From Gordius sp. MW1 (lineage: Eukaryota; Nematomorpha; Gordioida; Gordea; Gordiidae): a stretch of 64,000 nucleotides of DNA. The translations under genes and the position numbers were made by a program. Under the pieces are notes generated by a model. That model was not told where the DNA came from and ran no database searches. It saw nothing but the letters and a program-made list of their open reading frames with translations. The stretch spans positions 6,966,413 through 7,030,412 of the forward strand of contig OZ038533.1 of NCBI GenBank assembly GCA_964036665.1, written 5' to 3'. Below, piece by piece: positions 1 to 15,300 of the stretch; position 1 is the stretch's first letter, and every line of letters begins with the position of its first letter.

Positions 1-118
1 AGATGGTATTCAAATTGTATTATATTTAAATTATTTGTATAATACTGAGCTTTGTGATTTTAAAATATATCATATATTTAAATTTAAAATAAGTTAAATT
101 TATGGAAGCTTTACTTAC

Positions 119-303
119 CAGTAAAATACTGAGTAAGACAAGGCTAGGAATAGCAGGCAGAGGATCATTATACAACCACCAACGTACATGTACCAAGGGA
201 GGAGAGGACTTTCGTCCTTACTTAAAATATGTATCGCATTCTTTTGATGATTCTTCCCAGAAGCTGGATTATTCGCTTCTCGATAATTTATTAAATTTGA
301 ATC
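119..303 (-). CDS. ADGRA: ADGRA exon 13: linker and first transmembrane helix
   Basis: The acceptor ttgggtgtag joins in phase 0. The exon begins DSNLINYREANNPASGKNHQ, a polar extracellular linker. It then encodes a hydrophobic helix (WYMYVGGCIMILCLLFLALS, continuing YSVFY), which I take as TM1. It ends with TG before gtaagt, so the next exon lies left of base 1. Confidence 0.85.
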
Positions 304-3300
304 CTACACCCAAAAAACATATATTTATATACTCAAAGATTAGTAAATAGATGGGTCAATAAGATGTTATAAATAAATACTACAATTTTCAAGATATTAA
401 TTCTTTTTCGTAAAACAAAATCTCGGGTTTATTATAGGCTAAATAGTCAAACTATTTTAGTAAGGTTATAATATATTTCTTTTTGGCCACACCTGCACCA
501 CAGCAACATTGTTTGGGGAATAACATGATAGGATACACAGATCGTCACCAAAGTTAGTGATAGCGCATCCATTAATCATCCATCCCCCGTAACCATCTTA
601 ATGATAGAATAATAAAAATAATAGACAATCAACCAATAATTATTCGTTACAATTTGCTTCAGTATTCCATTGCATTGCTTGATCATAAAGGGTACGGCCC
701 AAACATCTCAACTTGATTGTTATGGGGAAGGTAAAATTGGTAGGAAATGCGTTCACTAATAATAATTTAAACAAATATTTTACAAAATAATGAGTTTTTT
801 TTATAAACATGATATGTAAAACATTGTTTTGTGTTGAAAAAGGCTTATTTTTAAAATTAAGTCGTATTTTTATAATGTTATAGTTTGTAAGTATAATCTA
901 TAGGCATTGGTTGTTCCGTAAAACTTACGTATTTTAATATTCACAACGGGACTGGATATTTTTGGTATGATCCCCTTTTGGTGCATTGTATCGAACTGAG
1001 GTTGCCGTTTAAAATTTGCGGGAAAAAGTTTGGCATTTTTGTAAACGATTATCCTCAAATTAATAGATTCTTCCTGCCCGTCTTCACTGCCGTTTTCGCT
1101 TTGTAAATTTAGGCTTTGTAAATCAGCAGCCGTTTCCCTAAAATATGAGCTAAAAGCTGATTTCGGGTGCAAGACAATTTTTTGATCGGAATCGATTTCT
1201 TCAAAATTAGCCTCCCGACGAGAAGATGATAAATCATTTACGTTAACCAAGATGGATTCTTTCGTTATTTGGACACTGGCTTGAGCAAACTAAAAATTAA
1301 AGCATGAAAAAATTTAATATGCTCTTCGCATAATATATCTCATGCCACATCATATGAAGGCGTAGCCAGGTTTAAGAAATCTTTAAACTTCAATTAAATG
1401 AGGGTCAAATTATACAAATCATAATGTCCATCTCTAAGACATCCCCATTTCGCCTTTTCTTAACACTCATAAATTAGTATTCTCAAGGGTTTTATGGCAA
1501 TCAACATGATTCCTAAATTTAATTAAGGAAACCAATATTAGTTTAATATTTTTGTACCTAAAGACAAGAACTAACTAATTGAATTCCTCCGAATTGTTTG
1601 TTATACTCTAAGTGTAACTGTATTAGCCAGAAAATTAATCTATGGGCAGTAAAAGAATCGTAATATTCTCGATCATTCAGTACAATGCCATTGTGGCAGG
1701 TAGTTTAATACCCTCAATTTTGTCTATCCTTAATGATAAAAAACTTAACACTTTAAAAAGGTTAGAATAAATTAAAATATCTAATCTTATGATTAGTGTT
1801 TATGTGATAGAAGATAAAAAGATTGTGTCATCCTAGAGAATAAAACTATAAATTTATTATTATATTCACTACATTTAGGTTAGATATTTCAGATGTTTTA
1901 GCGTTAGTTCCGACGCACCAAAATGCATTGCCACCGCTGAAAGAAACTTGTTTATTGAGATATGGGAGATTGTAAGAATTTTGCCTAGAACCATCAGTTC
2001 CTTTGGTACGTTCTTCGTATAACTCATCCAAGTCAATGTCATTGATTCTTTTGTCATGGCTAGATATGCCGCTGGCATTGGCATTATTATGAGTGTCGAA
2101 AAAGGCGGTACAAGTCAGGCCGTGGAATTTGGTGGGGTTAATAACAAAAGTTTCTACTATAATGTTCTTGGTGTAGGTGAAATGTTTAACCTGAAATTGC
2201 AGGATGTCCGTCACCTGTTCCAATACACCCACTAATCTTGAATATAAATAAATATTCTTTAACCCAGGTTTGGAAATGTAATTTATATAAGCATAACTTT
2301 ATTTAGGGGTCGAAAATTACTTGTTAAAAATCGAGAAATTCGACAGTTATATAAAATAAATATATAAAAATATAACGTATAAAGCGAATTGCGTCAAATC
2401 TACTATTCCAATATTAAAACAGCGGAAAAATCAAAAGTGGTTAAGAATCAGCAAAAAATTCAAACGGAGAACGTCTTCCTGACTTCTTAAAAAAAATTGA
2501 GGACAAAAATGGTTATTTACAACTAAAATAGCTCAATAATAGTTTAAATCGGCACGATCGCGCCTCAACCATGCAATCCTTTATAACTACCCAAACTTTT
2601 TCAACTTTCTTAAGTTTACTTTAATCTATTTAATAATATTAAATGTTAATTATTTATATAAATAAGTAAAACTTATAAACCTTACCTTGAGCAAATGTTT
2701 TCCTGCAGATGAGCATTGGTAAGTATGGCTTGAGGAATGTCCATGATATGATTTATAATCTCTACGAATAAGTCACCCAACTATCAAATTTGTTAAAACC
2801 AAATTTAATCTTGAATATTACCTTAATTTGCTGAGGCAGATAGGGTAGTACTTTTTCAAGTGCAGTAGTAATGTAAACCAGGTCCATGATATCGACAACT
2901 AGACTACCATTAATAACAATATCTAAAACGGCCTGTAACGCTTTAAAGCTCTCAGCTTTCCCAAAATCTAGCTTTTGTAATATCAAAAAATAATTTAAAA
3001 ATATTTTTCCATTAAAAAAGATTGCAAAATCTAATGCAATCTATATTAAATTTAAAAACTGCAAAAGCAATAATCATGATTTTTTCAAATCTTTTTGGTA
3101 TCGTGTATCTAATGAATTACCAAAGAAATCTCCAGTAGTTTTCGCGTAGTTAAGCTAGAGTACTGACAAGCTTGGGTATTTGGTTGTTCCCAATGGCCTT
3201 TCACATTACACTTTCTACTAGAAACTTCTTTCATATTTTCCCCAAACCCGTTCAATTCCATCGATTCGTTCCGCGGAGTTTTATTAATAAATACGTGGTG

Positions 3301-6300
3301 GGGACATGGTAATTCTACTATTGTATCTCTAAGCGTTTTTGGCCATACGAAAGAACCCTTATTGGTGCGAGTATGGTTGAGTGGGCAATATTTTGTTGTT
3401 GGAGATATGATGGTTATATATATACTCTTAGACGCATTTCCAGCTGAGGTTTTAACCAGGCAAGTCCACCTCCCCGTATGATCATCATCTTTAAGCCTAG
3501 CTATTTTAAGCTCGGAACCGATCGTGTAAAACGATAATGACATGGGGGATTCGGTATTATTCGTCAAAAACTCGGAGGAAGAAGACCGGTTAAAATTAAA
3601 TGTTGAGTTGATGGTATTTTCTACTATTGTCGTGATTATGGTTGAATTAGAATCGACCTCAACACCCTCGTGTAACCATTGTAAATGAATTTCGGGGATT
3701 ATTTTGGATGAGGCGATATATTTGTCAGAAACTTGACACCGCAGAGCAAAAGTATCACTTTCAAAAAGGATTTGATCGGAAGATGGGGTCAATGTGAATG
3801 AATGAAATTCCAACGGCCAATCTTTAAAATGTTGTTATATAGCGATAAAATTCGAGACAAGATATATAGCTTAATCTATATTTGTCAATAGTCCAGAAAT
3901 TATATTTACCCTATATATGCATCTCTAAAATTTATAGCGTTTTTTCTTATTCAAACAAATGTCATGTGGTATTGGTATGATTAAGAAATTTAAAAACAAC
4001 TCGCGTTAGGCATACTAAACAGTTTTCCTTAAACAGAACCGAGCTTATCTTCTTTTTATATAAATTTTTTGAATAACATTTTTGTTGTTTCTCAATTTTA
4101 TTAATTGTATTTGCATTGCAATAAGGAAAACACTAAATTAAGAGTAAAAGCCTTAGCATGCTTAGACAGAGTTATCTTCTATACCCTAGTATTTATTTTA
4201 AACATATTTTAATGTAACCCCTTATGAGCTGGAAAAATATGTGAACTCACAGCTTTAGAATAATATAATCAACTATTTAAGAAAATAATGTAAGAATTAC
4301 TGCAATGCAATTCCTTCCTCTTGAGTTTCCGGATGATTTTGCCTTTCAAAGCTTTGGGGGAATAGCAGGTAGAAGTAGCAGGTACTTTTATGCGATTCAA
4401 TGAAAACCAAGCTACTATCCACTTCAACTTGCAATCGCACTTCAGGGATTCTCCAGGCAGGTTTCTAATGTCATATAATAATATAAATATTATATAGTGT
4501 TCTGAGCGAATTTTAGATTTAAAAGTAATCAAAATTTATCACAAACATTTCAAATTTATCGAGAATTAATTTGATTTTACATCCATTTTAACGAAGGTAA
4601 AGCGTCGAATGTTCCTTCGGGGATGGTTTTAAACGGGTTTCCTGCCAAATTTCTGTACACATAAAATATATTGATCATCGTATATATTATTTATTATTTA
4701 TTTAACTAACTAATTATTTATATATTATTTATTTATATATTATTTATTTATTCATTTATTTATTTATTTACAATCTTTGAAGCCTGGGGAGGCCGGAAAA
4801 CATTTTCATATCTATCGCATCGATTTCGTTGAATGATAGATCCCTAAGTGATAATGTTAAAAATCAGACTATTTATTATTTAATATATATACATATTAAA
4901 TTAAATTATAATGCATTTTAAACATGATTTAAAGTAGATTAAAACCAAAAAGTATAAAATATAATTCGCCAAATTATTTATTGAATTATTAATTTATCGT
5001 AAATGTTTAATGAGATAGATAATTTTAGAAAAATAAAATTAGCCTAACTTACAATGGCTATTGTTTGTATACTGCTGCAAAACAGTTTTCATTAACTTAA
5101 ATTGATTATAAAATTGTGATATGTCTAAAAAAAATTTAAACCACTTTCTTACTCTGTAAATTATAGTATTTTAAGGTTCGTAAAGAGAAAAATTTGGATG
5201 GTAAATAATTAAAATACACGAGTTGTTTGATAATAACTCACAAATTTAGGCTTTTTAACCATATATAAACATAAAAAGTAAACTAATTCAATTTTTCGTT
5301 CAAGTAGTGTTCAAAGATAGTTAGCATTGAAAAATTACCTAATTTCTTTCCCTATCCATGTAAACTGATGACAAAAATTTTATAAGTTTTTAACCAGACA
5401 TTATGTAGTATAACAACAGTGTTATAAAAATGTAGCTTGTTAAATCTAAGATAGATATATTTTTTTGAGATAACAAAAAAAAGCAATTTTTGCCTGACTC
5501 CTAGGCAAAAATTTAATTTTCATTTTGATTAGGTTTTTTTATTTTCAACTAATATTGTGTGTTTAGGACATACAAGTATGGAAGCCATTTAATTAAACAT
5601 GACTTAGGATTGGTTCGTGACTAACTTGTTATAAAGAAGCAAAAAAAACAATTTAATACTTTCTATCTCCTCGGATTATCAATATATATATATAAATAAA
5701 CTATGTCCTCATCCTGCATTTTGCACAGTGCAGTGAATGACCATTGGATTTAGCTAATATTTATGGCCATCGATTTTGTTAATCAATGTTGTAATCTTGA
5801 GGGGCATGCTATGGCAAAACCATCGCCAACTAGGGAATTGAGAGATTGCTCAACGACGATTCCTAACAAAAATTCAACCCTTTAAGGCCCCCTCCCACCA
5901 TAAACCATACATTGCTTACTTATGTTATGTGTTTGTAGAGTAAATTAAATTTTGGCTGGTGAAATCCCCATTCTTTGAACAACAAACACGTAGTTTATAT
6001 CTATTAAATACGACATCGCGCGCTTAGTTATAATTTATATAAATAATATCTCTATGTCTTTTGATTTCTTTGAGTCGACACGAAAAAAGAAGAATATAGA
6101 ATGCTATTTGAGTCGGTATTGATTTATTTTAGAAGTGACCCAGGAGCTTTCTTGCCTGTCGAGGGATTAAAAGAGCCAGTTCTCTTTATACCCCCCCCCC
6201 TGCCGGCTAAAATTGAATGACCAAGAGGAAATTTAGAGGGGCTTCGAGGAGGGTAGGGGATGCTGTAAAAATTAATTAATTTTTTTGTTGCAGCTTAAAG

Positions 6301-9300
6301 CAAATAACCTTCTCTCTACTCTTCTCTTCTCAACTCTTGCTTTGCTGGCCCCTCTTTTAAAACTGAAAAGCTAAACGATGATTTATTAAGGAGAGGGGGG
6401 GGGGGAACTTGCTGTGCTGGGCAAGAAATGAGCTGTTTTAATTTAAGAGCCAGCCTTTAGCGTTCCACCACTTTCTATGGTAGTTGTAGTTGAAAAATGA
6501 TATCTTGATAAAATATTTTAACTAATTTTACGGGACTATATTAAACAGAAACACCCTTTAAAGATAAACTATATAGAGCTTTTGACTGTTGTGATTTTAA
6601 TAATTTTTTACGATTAGTATAATTAAATTCTTTCCACACGTATAAAGTGAGAACCCTACATATATAATCAGTTTATAAAACTAAACCGACTTAATTTAAT
6701 CCCATCACATTTAAAATTCCTTGAATTCATAAAATAGAACTAATGTAAAAACCTTGGTTTGGCAAAATTAAGCGACATTTTTGGCCTTCCAAGAACAACA
6801 ACCTAAATTCAACATGTAATGTTTACTCGCCTTGTCACAAAACATAGTCCTGCATGTTTGACTCATAGACTAATAAAATCATAGACTGCCGAACAGCTGA
6901 TTTTTACTATTAAAATCATTCAGACACCATTGTAGCTGCCATCTTGAAGGAATGCTCAACCACAGGCATAATTATACTTCTCCACCATATAATATTTGAG
7001 AAAATAAATAAGACTATTAGCTAAATTTATAAATTTAAAAAAAAGGAAAATAAAACAATTAATTATGCTGACTGTTTGGTTACAATTTCCCACAAAATGG
7101 CGGTTTCTATACTCGCGAAAAAATTATCAACTGTTCGGCAGTCTATGGTTTTATTAGTCTATGGTTTGACTCAAACTCACTGATTAAAAAGTGCAAATAT
7201 TTATATCATAATTCTTAATATAGTGGTTTTTTACATATACTATCAAAACATTTATTCGAGTCGGGTAGGGTCGTTCGTAATCAATTATTTGCAGGATAAC
7301 AGCTAATTGGCTAAATGCTAATTTTTTTAATCAATTTTAAGGAACAAGTGTTTGCAATTTTGATTATAACCTTAATAAATATAAATAAATTTTGGTAATT
7401 GGAAAGGGGGGGGAGGGGTCAGATGCCCCTCACCAATTTTATATTGATATTCTTATGTAAATGTTTTACCTAAAACGCCTTGGGCCAATAAACATTTATT
7501 TTGAAGTTTAAAATATCATTACTTGACATAGTGTTTATGTCAGTAAAAACAACTCCAAGAAGAGAGTAAACAACGCTAGAAAATAAGATATCGATTTTAG
7601 GATTTCATCGTAAAAAAAAGAGAAAAATTTAAATAACCATAGCTGGGGAACTGGGCAGTGTGGAGGGGGTTAGAGTTAACCATGGTAAATCTAAATAAGC
7701 ATGGGCGTAGCCAGGATTTGAATTAGAGGGGGGGGCAATAATGATTTATGGAGGAGCAAAATGATAATTTTTTGAATTTTTAGCCATATTTATATTAAAT
7801 TTTAGAGAATTTTTGAATTTAGAGGGGGGCAGCCGCCCCTCCCTGCCCCCCTCTGGTTACGCCCATGTAAATAACAGTCATTTGTATGACGAGATGAGTC
7901 GCGCTCCATGAGCAGTCTGTGCGGTGAAACATAGTTAGCATTAATTACCATAAATTTAAATGTAAATACATAGTAATATAAGTATAATGAGGGTTGTGTT
8001 GTGTGATAATGTGAAACCAACCACAAATGTCATAGTGTAGCCCACTCTGATATGTTGTTTTTTACCAGCAACATGTTGTCGAAAATTATTTCTGGTCATC
8101 ATAACAAAAATAAAGATATGTGACATGATTAATGATGAATTTTGTGTCCAGGTTGAATCAAGTTCTAATGGGAAGTAGGGTGTAAAAAACAAATTTATAT
8201 ATTTTTCGGCGAAGAATTTACTGAGTAGGGAGGGGGGGGGCAGGGAGAGGCGGCTGTCCCCCCTAAATCCAAAAATTTATTAAAATTACGGCTAAAATTT
8301 CAAAAAATCTTCATTTTGCCCCTCCATAAATCATTATTACCCCCCCCCCTCTTTCTTCAATGCTGGCTACGCCCAGGTTCTATCCTTTAAAGAAAAACTA
8401 ATTGAAAAAATATCGGATTAGGAAAGGTAAAATTTGATAATGATTTAAAGAGGGACAGAATTATGTTTTTCCAAATTTTCATGATAATATTTGGTTAACA
8501 ACTAGAGGGTGGAACTGCCTCACCCAGGGTGGGCACATGATTTAGTAAATTTTAAACTTTTATCTACGCGATGGGCAAGTAACCGAGTTTGAAAATAACT
8601 TTAGGTTTAATTAAAATAAAAAATGGTCACAACTAGCAAGAAATTTTTTTAAAATACCATTCATCCTGCATAAATTTTTTATGGATTATCAGCATAAAAA
8701 TAAAATGAGCAATTTTGTCATCATATTAGTATTTTTTATTTTTTCAACCTCATATTAATTTTAGCATACCTCTATATCATTTAAATTAAAATTCAAGATC
8801 TAATTTTCAAACTCGGATAATTGCCTATGCAGAAAAAAATATCAAATTTAAATTTATTTTTATTCCAATGTTCTTTATTTACCATGTATTCTTTATAAAT
8901 TTGCAATTTGATAAAAAATAAACCCCAGAATATGTTCTTGTGATAATTGAATATACCGCCATCTATAAATAATTTTGTTGGAAATGCAATTTTTCGAATT
9001 TTTGACCATCTCGTAGCCGCTCCCAAACTTTTCATGATTGGAATATGATAATGGGTCATAAAGGAGTTCACATTGTGAAATTGGTGATTTCATATACCGG
9101 AGAAATATGTTTTTTATGATTTTTCACTAATTTTACCACAAAAAATTAACCGCAAAAGTTTGAGGTTTTTGGTTAAATTATTTCGTTAGAGAATTTTTTA
9201 GGAACAAAATGCACCAAAATTTGAGTGAATAACGCAATTACTGACAAAAATAGTAAAATCCATAAAACGCTCCTAAACGTGATTTTGGTCCTTTAAACGT

Positions 9301-12300
9301 CCATAACTTAAAAAGTATGGCCCAAAATGGCTAAAACTTTCAGAAATTAATCTAATAAATGAGACCTACACCCTCACCAAAAATTTTCCTGATCTGAAAT
9401 GGTCGGTTAAAAAGGATTTGATTTGTCATGGAATGGCCCATAAATAGTGTTTAAAATGAAGATACGAGCTTTATTATCAATTACTATAGTCGAGTAGCTT
9501 TATTAGCATATAAATTATCAGGCGTTTGATTCAGTATTAGCGGAGCCAAATAAAGAGTTTTAAGGTGAACTCTCCTTATTAGTATTCCGCGGAAAAACAA
9601 TAATGAAAGTTTATTACCAACAAAATAAACTAATATCTAATAAATAACTATTGTTAAGTTACATAGTTATTAGAACCTTTCATATGCAAAAAAAATATTT
9701 TAGAACATAATAATAATTTAATGTAGCTTACAATTTGACTAAATTGAGTAGTCCTTCAAAAGCGTTGTGTTGGAGTCCCTTTATTCGATTATGATTCATC
9801 GTCCTGCATTGCATACAATATTAATACAATGTTAATTAAATAAATATTTAATCATTTTGGATAAATGAAGGCATAAATGTTCGATTATTTACAACACTTT
9901 CATTTTCACATATTCTATATTTTGTAAAAAGCATAAATTATTAATATTATAAAAATATATTTATATCAATCAGAATAAATGATGAAGCTATTTCTTAAAA
10001 TATTACTAAAATAAGAAAATTAAATTTCTTTACAAAAAATTAATTATATCGTGAATAGCCAAAATGTCAGTAGTACTTTACAAAGGTAAGGCTGATTTGT
10101 AAAACATGAAAACACATTAGTATTCGTTCACAACATACAAAAGAAACATTTTTTTAGCTACAACCACTTTTCTTCTAAATGAAAATGAACCATGGCCAAA
10201 GGCCTTGATGAAACAAAGTTGTCTTACAAAATAGCTTTTTTCATTTTCTAATTAAATGGATATAAATTAAAATTAAAAATTTATTTTCGAACTTTATTAG
10301 CCTTACTTAAATATCCAAAAATCTATATCATCAATAACATTAAACTTAGATTCATATTTTGTTTTCACATATTAAATCAACCCAATAAGAAATTTATTTT
10401 TTTAGCAAATTATATGGTATAAGTCCAGATGATAACGATCAAAATATATATAAAAAATTAGTTCGAAAGCATAATACAAGTAATTTTACGGATTGGAAAT
10501 TTTAATTATTTATAACTTACACTCTTCCTATTACAGCAATATCTTATTGAAACAGGTAGTAACGAATGTAAATAAACTTTAATCGTCTTCAATGGGTAGC
10601 TAGGATTCAAATAAAAGGGGGGGGGGGGCAGTAATGATTTAAAAGGGGGCAAAATAATATTTCATTATTTTTAAAGCATTATTTAAATAAATGGATTTTT
10701 GGGTTGTAGATGCTAGCCCTCACCTTCTTAATTGCAGAGCACCTATTAAAAAGTTCCAAATGTTCTGACATCTTATGGTCCTATACTTTTTACTTGCCTT
10801 TGCCTTAAATAGAATTCTAAATAGCTTAGCATTTTGTTTGATACTGTTTGTTGATTAGTTTAAAGCAAATGAGAATTTCATAGATTCTTATTTTAGTGGA
10901 ATATTTTCTAAGCAGCAATAATAAATATTTGAAACTTAAATTAAGTACGGTAAAAAAACGCAATTTGCTACAAATTTTTAAAATATTTAAAAAATGACCT
11001 TTGATTTAAAATATAATGGGTCGTTATTATTTCGGAAATCAAAATTATTAAAGGCATGTACATTATATCGAGTAGTATTCTAACTAATTCTCGGGTAATA
11101 AAAGCGATATTTATATTTTATTCAAAGTAGAGTGATTTCAAGCATTTAATTTTTGTCCCCAACGAATGCTCTTATTCCCAGTAAGTGGAAATTTTTGCAG
11201 AAATGGGTAGCAAAATCAGGATGTAGACTGGGTGATTGATAACATTAACGCTGTTCAATATCAATCCAATTTTTTTGCCTTCATAATAAATGACCGCTCC
11301 AAAGCGATGCCCACTCTTGCTCTTGTATTAGTGGGCGAGGGTTCAATGATTCTAAGCCAATGCAACATTCATTTGACATGTTGTGACATAAACCGGTGTC
11401 CAGTAATAATTTAGACAGGACATCAACCCTGAGGCAATTCAAGGGGGCAAACACCATTTTTTAAACATGAAATTTTGTAATTAAAATTTTTAAACAATCT
11501 TAAATTGCACAATTCATTTTTCAAATTTTAATCATTTACTTGCTCCTCTCATCCTATATTAAGCTTATGTCTTGTTTTAAAGCAAGGAAAAAGGCAAGGG
11601 GGAAAGTGTGTGATAAATTGCGTTGCCAATTAGTCCGATCTTTTATGTTATGTAATGAAATGGAACGCGAGATAGATTGAAGTTGAAATAGTTGTGGTGT
11701 TATGAGCAAATAAAAATGGAATGAGATTTGAGATGCATCCAATGTTGGACAATTCCCCAGAGTGGACATGTAGTAGCGCAAGCAATACCCACATCATTCA
11801 TATATTACCTCTGTTATCAATGCTATTGCAATTGCAATTGCTTTCCCTTCTCACTAAACTAAACTAAAGTAATGTTTCGTATAATTTACGGCTTTCTTCG
11901 ATATGGATTTATTTGGCCTGGTGGTTATTAGTTGAGAATGACATTTTTATGCCAAGGCAAATAGTAACAATGTAATTGCATCCATTATAAAAAAAATATG
12001 AATTTTGGAGAGGCCAGCCTTAAATAAGTTTGGCTATTAAATATAACGTTTATATAGATAAAAATCCATCGATTTGCTGTGCAAATTTTGCATGAAATTT
12101 GCTTAACTAATTACATTTGGGGATGAGTAAATTGCACAATTTAGCTAATAAGACTTTTAAAAACATTTATTTTTTAAATCGGTTGAATAAATGAACCCAA
12201 ATCGTTTACGGTTCGGCCAATATAATAAATACAACTCTAATTTTATTAAGGCATTTTAATAAAATATTTTTAAACTGACATCTGCAATAAAAAGATTTTT

Positions 12301-15300
12301 TGGAATTGATCTGATCAGGTTATTTAAATTAAACTTATTAAAAATAATTCCATGTATAAATTTTGCGATAAGTTATATTATAGGATTGTGATGTTTAAAG
12401 ATTTTTTTACACGTCTGTTTTATTTCGATTGCAAACAAATGTCATTATTTACCTTATCTTAACACTATAATTTTTTGAAACTATGTACATGTAATGTAGC
12501 CCAAGTCATATTAAAACGTTCCCAAAATAAAAAATAAATAGGTGTAGGGATTTAAGTTTTTTGAAAGCTTATCAAAATATCTCGTAAAATAGGTAGGCCA
12601 TGTGCAATGGAACGGTCAAATTACAAATGATAGCGATTTTGAGTGCCAAAATTTTACAGACCCAAGATTACCGTTCGTGAAGTATTGTCATTCTAAAAAA
12701 ATTTGCTGAGACGATGTAAGAAATATGTTTAAATGCTCTTTGCCTCAAGTTGCAGCCCCTCGAGTTAAATGCGAAAAACTCTATTATAGGTTTATGAAAT
12801 AAGGGTTAAAACTTTAAATAATCATTGTTACGCGGTCCTTAAACATATTTGCCCCTCCCCCTAATTAAGGCCACGCCCCCGTTAAAATATATAGCCTCAA
12901 AAATATCTTGTAAAAATTTATAAAAGACAACAATATCCTTTCAAGTTAACATGTTGCTTTTTAGCAGTTATTATTTATTATCAATTTGTTTTAGACATTA
13001 AAGTTTAATGCCTGCATCGTAATTAAGATAGAGGTCGTTTTAAAAGATAAGCCAACTATGCGCAAATTCTTTTAAATGGCATGCCTGGCCGGGTCGATAA
13101 ACAACGTACGAGGAAGTATTTGTTAATTAGCGGTCTTTAAACTTATGTTTTAACAAGTAGATGCCAATGATTTATTAATATTTACTTTATATGGTTGAAG
13201 GTCAATAGAGGGGATAGAAAATAAAACATAATGCAGCTATAAAATAATTAAAAATCTGTTTATAAAAAATTTTCTTGCAACTTCAAGAAATGAATTTTAG
13301 TGTTACAAGGTTTCTGTGACGCAAGTCGGTTTTATGACATAAATAAAGATCGCTAAAACTACCATGAACATTAAAGGCCTTGAGTCATTCATAGACGAGT
13401 ATCTTAAAAGGATTTATACTCAACTGGTGTAATGCACAATTAATATGATGCACAAAAATTATAATTTAAGCATTAGGTATTAATTGCTATGCAATTTATG
13501 GGCTCGTTTTTTCGTCCGTCCGTCCGTCCATCCCTATCTATTTGCATTGGGTATATTAGGTTATCGATTTTTTAAATTAATGCATGAGAAAGAGGTGCCC
13601 CACCCCTCATCTCAATCCCTCGCTGTGTTATTTTTTAAATTAAGAGGTGCCCCACCCCTCATCTCTATCTCCCTCGCTTTCGGGCGGGGTCGGGTTTTAA
13701 TTGCTACGTTAAATTAATGCATAAGTATATTATATAATAAACATAAATAAAAGTTGTTTACTTTTTAATTGCTATGCAATTTAACTAGTTTTGGGGTTAG
13801 AATCCCGGAGTTTTTATGACTCTTTAATTTGTTCTTGTTACTGTCATTGATAATAAGAATTTTTGGCCGTCCGCTGGCTGCTGACCAATGAAAAAAATGA
13901 CCATTGGCCAAAATGTGAATCGAAATTTTTTTTTTCGTTTTTTTTTGACTATTATGATTGTTCCTGTTTCTACCATGCTATTATGACTTTTTGGCCGTCC
14001 GCTGGCTGCTGACCAATGTTATAAAATAAACATATATCTATTTGTTTTTGAATTGGGTAACATTGATATTAATTGCTTTAATTACCCTATGCCCTCCACT
14101 ACAAGGGTTTGGGTTAGAATCTCGGAGTTTTTTTAGACACTTATGATTGTTCTTGTTACTACCATTGATAATAAGACTTTTTGGCCGTTTGCTGGCTGCT
14201 GACCAATGAAAAAAATGACCATTGGCCAAAGTGAGCATCAAATTTTTTTTTCCGTTTTTTTGGCTATCATTGACTTATAGAGTATCTGTTGGTACTGACC
14301 AATGGAGAAAAATGACCATTCGCCAAATTTTTGATTTTTTTAATTAAAAATTGTTCAAATTCAACAAAAATTTCTCCCAACAATTCATAATATAATGTTT
14401 GTTAGACCCATAATCACTAAAGGCCGTAAAAACTAATGTAATACGCAACTAGATGCAAACACTAAATCTAACCCTAACCCTTGCCTATATTACATTTTGC
14501 CTATAAATGGAAAATTTGTATAAATAATTAATTAATCATTAGGCATTTAATACCCAGGCATTCTCGCCCCTTCCCACCTTTCTCGCCCATAAATTGCATA
14601 GCAAATATGATACATTTATACGAAGTAAAGATGAGTCGTCCCCCCCCCTTCCCTTCTCCCCTCCCCTTCTCCCCTCCCCCTTCCCACGAGGGCCGAAGGC
14701 CCGAGTTTTATATAATTATATCTATTATTATATATAACAATATAAAATATTGTAAATGCATATTAACTTATTATAAAGCATTGAATCTAACCTATGAAAG
14801 AAAATACATAGGCAGCAATAAAAAATTTGAGCTTCATATATTATATGCTTAATATTTTTGCAACCTTTTAAAGGGTTTACAACATGATTAAATATAAAAT
14901 TAATTAGTTATAAGCATGCTTTGCAAATTTTAACTACATTTTGATTGGTTGTAGATTCCGTGAGCGATAGACCAGTTGAGCAAATACGTCTTAAAAGTAG
15001 TTTGAAAATTTCACATAAAAATTGAATTTTATCAAATCATAACGTTTAAACTAATTAACACTTAGGAGTTGTTACCAGGTTTTTATATATTTAATAAAAT
15101 TATCAAGAAAATTTCAAAATAACATTATTAAATCCCCTCAGCTAAAATTAGATTACCAAGCTTTTGCCCCTCCCTTATAAACTTGGCTGTGTTGGAAAAA
15201 GGTAAAACAGGAAATAGACATTTTGGTGTTACAAAGCAGGGCATGTTTGAATTGCCAAATTATTTAGCTTTTTCTAATCCTAAAAATTTATATCATTAAA

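Larger units (their letters stand above)
4844..9731 (-). other. ADGRA intron 2 (4.9 kb)
   Basis: No coding exon recognised. It holds a clean 300-bp MITE (6864-7163), a G-tract MITE (7700-7867), an eroded copy (8222-8373), one copy of a dispersed repeat (9265-9445), and isolated poly-C and poly-G tracts near 6190, 6390 and 7410. The rest is AT-rich with no visible structure. Confidence 0.7.

Noticed and set aside
102..350. Plus-strand open frame of 82 codons
   Set aside because: It lies antisense to the ADGRA TM1 exon, which has proper splice sites and a hydrophobic helix on the minus strand.
11232..11414. 60-codon plus-strand frame in ADGRA intron 1
   Set aside because: No splice context and no recognisable motif; length is expected by chance.
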